Source of the DNA: JBBRTJ01 sp038244535
GTDB taxonomy: Bacteria > Actinomycetota > Acidimicrobiia > Acidimicrobiales > Ilumatobacteraceae
Direction: 5' to 3'
DNA length: 14,612 nt
NCBI GenBank assembly: GCA_038244535.1
Contig: JBBRTJ010000092.1
Span: forward strand, 1-14,612
Positions 13,324 to 14,612 of this stretch are shown here, piece by piece (position 1 is the stretch's first letter; every line of letters starts with the position of its first letter). The notes below the pieces were generated by a model. That model had not been told where the DNA came from, did no database searches, and saw nothing but the letters and a program-made list of their open reading frames with translations. Both the position numbers and the translations under genes were made by a program.

Positions 13324-13923
13324 GTGACTGCCGGCCAATACTTCGACGCCGACCCTCGGGTCACGTCGGCCCCCAAGCCGGTCGTGCTCTCGCTCCCCGA
13401 CGCCAACCTCCGCTTCACCAGCGATCGCGGCGTCTTCAGCCACGGCGAGGTCGACCTCGGCACGCGGGTCCTGGTGGCTCGCGCTCCCACCCCTCCACCG
13501 GCGGGTGATCTGCTCGACCTCGGGTGCGGCTACGGGGTGCTGGCGTGCGTACTGGCAGTGAGGTCCCCGGACGCGACGGTGTGGGCGATCGATGTCAACG
13601 AGCGGGCGCTGGCGCTCACCGCCGCCAACGCGGCGACCAACTCCTTGGGCAACGTCCGCGCCGTGGCCCCCGACGCCATCCCCGGCGATGTTGCATTTGC
13701 AACCATCTGGAGCAACCCGCCCATTCGCATCGGCAAACCCGCGCTGCACGAGCTGCTCCTGCGCTGGCTGCCTCGCCTCACCCCCGAGGGCTCGGCCCAC
13801 CTTGTCGTCCACAAGCACCTCGGCAGCGACTCGCTGGCGACCTGGCTGGTCGGGCAGGGCTGGACGGTCGTGCGACGCGCTTCGCAGCACGGCTTCCGGG
13901 TCCTCGACGTCGGCCGACCGTGA
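13324..13923 (+). CDS. RsmC/RlmG-like class I SAM-dependent methyltransferase (MTS domain)
   Basis: A 199-residue, single-domain methyltransferase of the MTS (methyltransferase small) group that includes RsmC and RlmG, which make N2-methylguanine in rRNA. It corresponds to the catalytic half only: an N-terminal QYFDADPRVTSAPKPVVLSL, FTSDRGVFSHGEVDLGTRVL, SAM motif LLDLGCGYGVLACVLA (about 62-77), acidic AIDVNERALALTAANA, and motif IV WSNPPIRIGK with the NPP typical of amino-N methylation. It ends in a VVHKHLGSDSLATWL block. The substrate cannot be told; rRNA is likely. Start: GTG at 13324; the frame continues upstream to 12853, but only as antisense of def. Its TGA overlaps the next gene's GTG (GTGA). 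Confidence 0.9.
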   Translation: MTAGQYFDADPRVTSAPKPVVLSLPDANLRFTSDRGVFSHGEVDLGTRVLVARAPTPPPAGDLLDLGCGYGVLACVLAVRSPDATVWAIDVNERALALTAANAATNSLGNVRAVAPDAIPGDVAFATIWSNPPIRIGKPALHELLLRWLPRLTPEGSAHLVVHKHLGSDSLATWLVGQGWTVVRRASQHGFRVLDVGRP

Positions 13924-14480
13924 AGCAGCTCGACGGCACCGGACTGAAGAGGCTCCACCGAGCGTGGCGGCGGCGCACCGAGGGTCGCCTGGCGCTGCTG
14001 CTCGACGGGGTCGCCAACCCGCTCAACGTGGGTTCCATCGCGCGGTCGGCGGCATCGTTCGGCGTCGACCACCTCTGGCTGGCCGGTGCCGCGGTGGCAC
14101 CCGACGTTCCCGGGGCGCGCAAGACGGCACTCGGCACCGACCGCTACCTGACGTGGACCGCGGTGGCCACCGCCACCGAGGCCGTCGCCGCCGCCCGGGC
14201 CGACGGCTACGTCGTGGTCGGCGTCGAGCTGGCCGATCGCGCTGTCCCCCTCCACGAGCTCGTCGACCGCCTGGGACCAGACGTCTGCCTGGCCATCGGG
14301 CACGAGGATCACGGCCTGTCGCGCGCTTGCCTCGACGCGTGCGACCACGTCGCCTTCCTTCCCCAAGTCGGCAAGGTGGGGTCGCTCAACGTCGCTCAGG
14401 CCGCCACCGTCGCGATGTACGAGGTCCGGCGCCGAACCTGGCTCACCCCGGCGGCAGGCGAGGAGCTCGACGAGCCCTGA
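13920..14480 (+). CDS. Short SpoU/TrmH-family RNA 2'-O-methyltransferase
   Basis: A 186-residue SPOUT methyltransferase, shorter than the one at 6110-6898 and lacking the N-terminal substrate-binding domain; it resembles TrmH-type enzymes. Motif 1: LLDGVANPLNVGSIARSAAS. Motif 2: CLAIGHEDHGLSRACLD, where the usual GxExxGLS appears as GHEDHGLS. Motif 3: LPQVGKVGSLNVAQAATVAM. It probably ribose-methylates tRNA or rRNA; tRNA Gm18 is the family's best-known target, but I cannot assign it. Start: GTG at 13920 overlaps the previous stop as GTGA and gives a normal MKQLDGTGLKRLHRAWRR N-terminus. The ORF is open further upstream only as a shadow of the RsmC-like gene. Ends two bases before the convergent priA stop. 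Confidence 0.93.
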   Translation: MKQLDGTGLKRLHRAWRRRTEGRLALLLDGVANPLNVGSIARSAASFGVDHLWLAGAAVAPDVPGARKTALGTDRYLTWTAVATATEAVAAARADGYVVVGVELADRAVPLHELVDRLGPDVCLAIGHEDHGLSRACLDACDHVAFLPQVGKVGSLNVAQAATVAMYEVRRRTWLTPAAGEELDEP

Positions 14481-14482
14481 GC

Positions 14483-14612
14483 TCACACCCGCAACGGGTC
14501 GACCTCGACACGCAGGCGGGCATGAGGGCGAGGAACCCCGGCAAGCGCGTCGGCCAGCACCGAGTGATCGGGCGCCCGTACCAACCAGCGGTCCTCGGCC
14601 GGCCCCAGCACC
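14483..14612 (-). CDS. priA: Primosomal protein N' (PriA), C-terminal fragment
   Basis: The last 42 or so codons of a minus-strand gene that runs off the right edge. The visible protein reads VLGPAEDRWLVRAPDHSVLA, then a short GVPRPHARLRVEVDPLRV end. A VLGP segment followed by a C-terminal RLRVxVDP strand is the usual PriA ending. PriA restarts stalled replication forks; actinobacterial versions often lack helicase activity, which cannot be judged here. Genome context supports the call: priA commonly lies just upstream of def and fmt in bacteria, here separated only by the two + strand methyltransferase genes. The stop is at 14485-14483 and meets the neighbour's stop in the palindrome TGAGCTCA. 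Assignment rests on a short piece. Confidence 0.75.
   Translation of the reverse strand, partial: VLGPAEDRWLVRAPDHSVLADALAGVPRPHARLRVEVDPLRV

Noticed and set aside
14478..14485. TGAGCTCA palindrome at the convergent TrmH-priA stops as a terminator or operator
   Set aside because: Eight bases with no loop; it arises from two stop codons facing each other two bases apart.

Overview
The window is GC-rich, gene-dense chromosomal DNA from an actinobacterium. Gene order, long-form HisG, frequent GTG starts and TANNNT-type promoter boxes placed for leaderless mRNAs fit a deep-branching lineage such as Acidimicrobiia, but that lineage call is inference. I recognise no mobile element, CRISPR array, tRNA or rRNA. 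Almost every gene is core housekeeping, mainly translation. No gene-free stretch exceeds 300 bases; the longest is about 246 bases, between infC and its divergent neighbour.

Layout. Positions 1-1652 (+) hold the C-terminal part of a HelD/UvrD-like RNA polymerase-associated helicase, apparently interrupted by a frameshift near position 95. It is followed on + by a YqgE/AlgH protein (1681-2235) and a DUF3237 protein (2293-2709). A perfect hairpin carrying two opposing stop codons ends this block and the operon that runs toward it. From 8326 down to 2719 on the minus strand is one translation operon: infC, rpmI, rplT, a SpoU/TrmH RNA methyltransferase, pheS, pheT. The last four are joined by stop/start overlaps. 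infC appears to start at ATA and the methyltransferase at CTG, so neither start is found by a standard ATG/GTG/TTG search. Divergent from infC is a DUF1844-like gene (8573-8968, +).

Next on the minus strand are mog (molybdopterin adenylyltransferase family), hisG and a small divergent cold-shock-domain protein. Upstream of these lies def-fmt-rsmB, linked by ATGA overlaps. These three genes serve deformylation of nascent proteins, formylation of initiator tRNA, and 16S rRNA m5C methylation. Divergent from def, with only 21 bases between start codons, is a + strand pair: an RsmC-like methyltransferase and a second, short SpoU/TrmH methyltransferase. The window ends inside the 3' end of priA (minus).

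I see no previously undescribed defence or mobile system. The noteworthy signals are regulatory or structural: non-canonical starts in the IF3 operon, a 15-bp minisatellite encoding a pentapeptide tail on IF3, strong hairpins at three points in that operon, a repeated -10 box with a 7-nt spacer to the start codon, and the probable helD frameshift.
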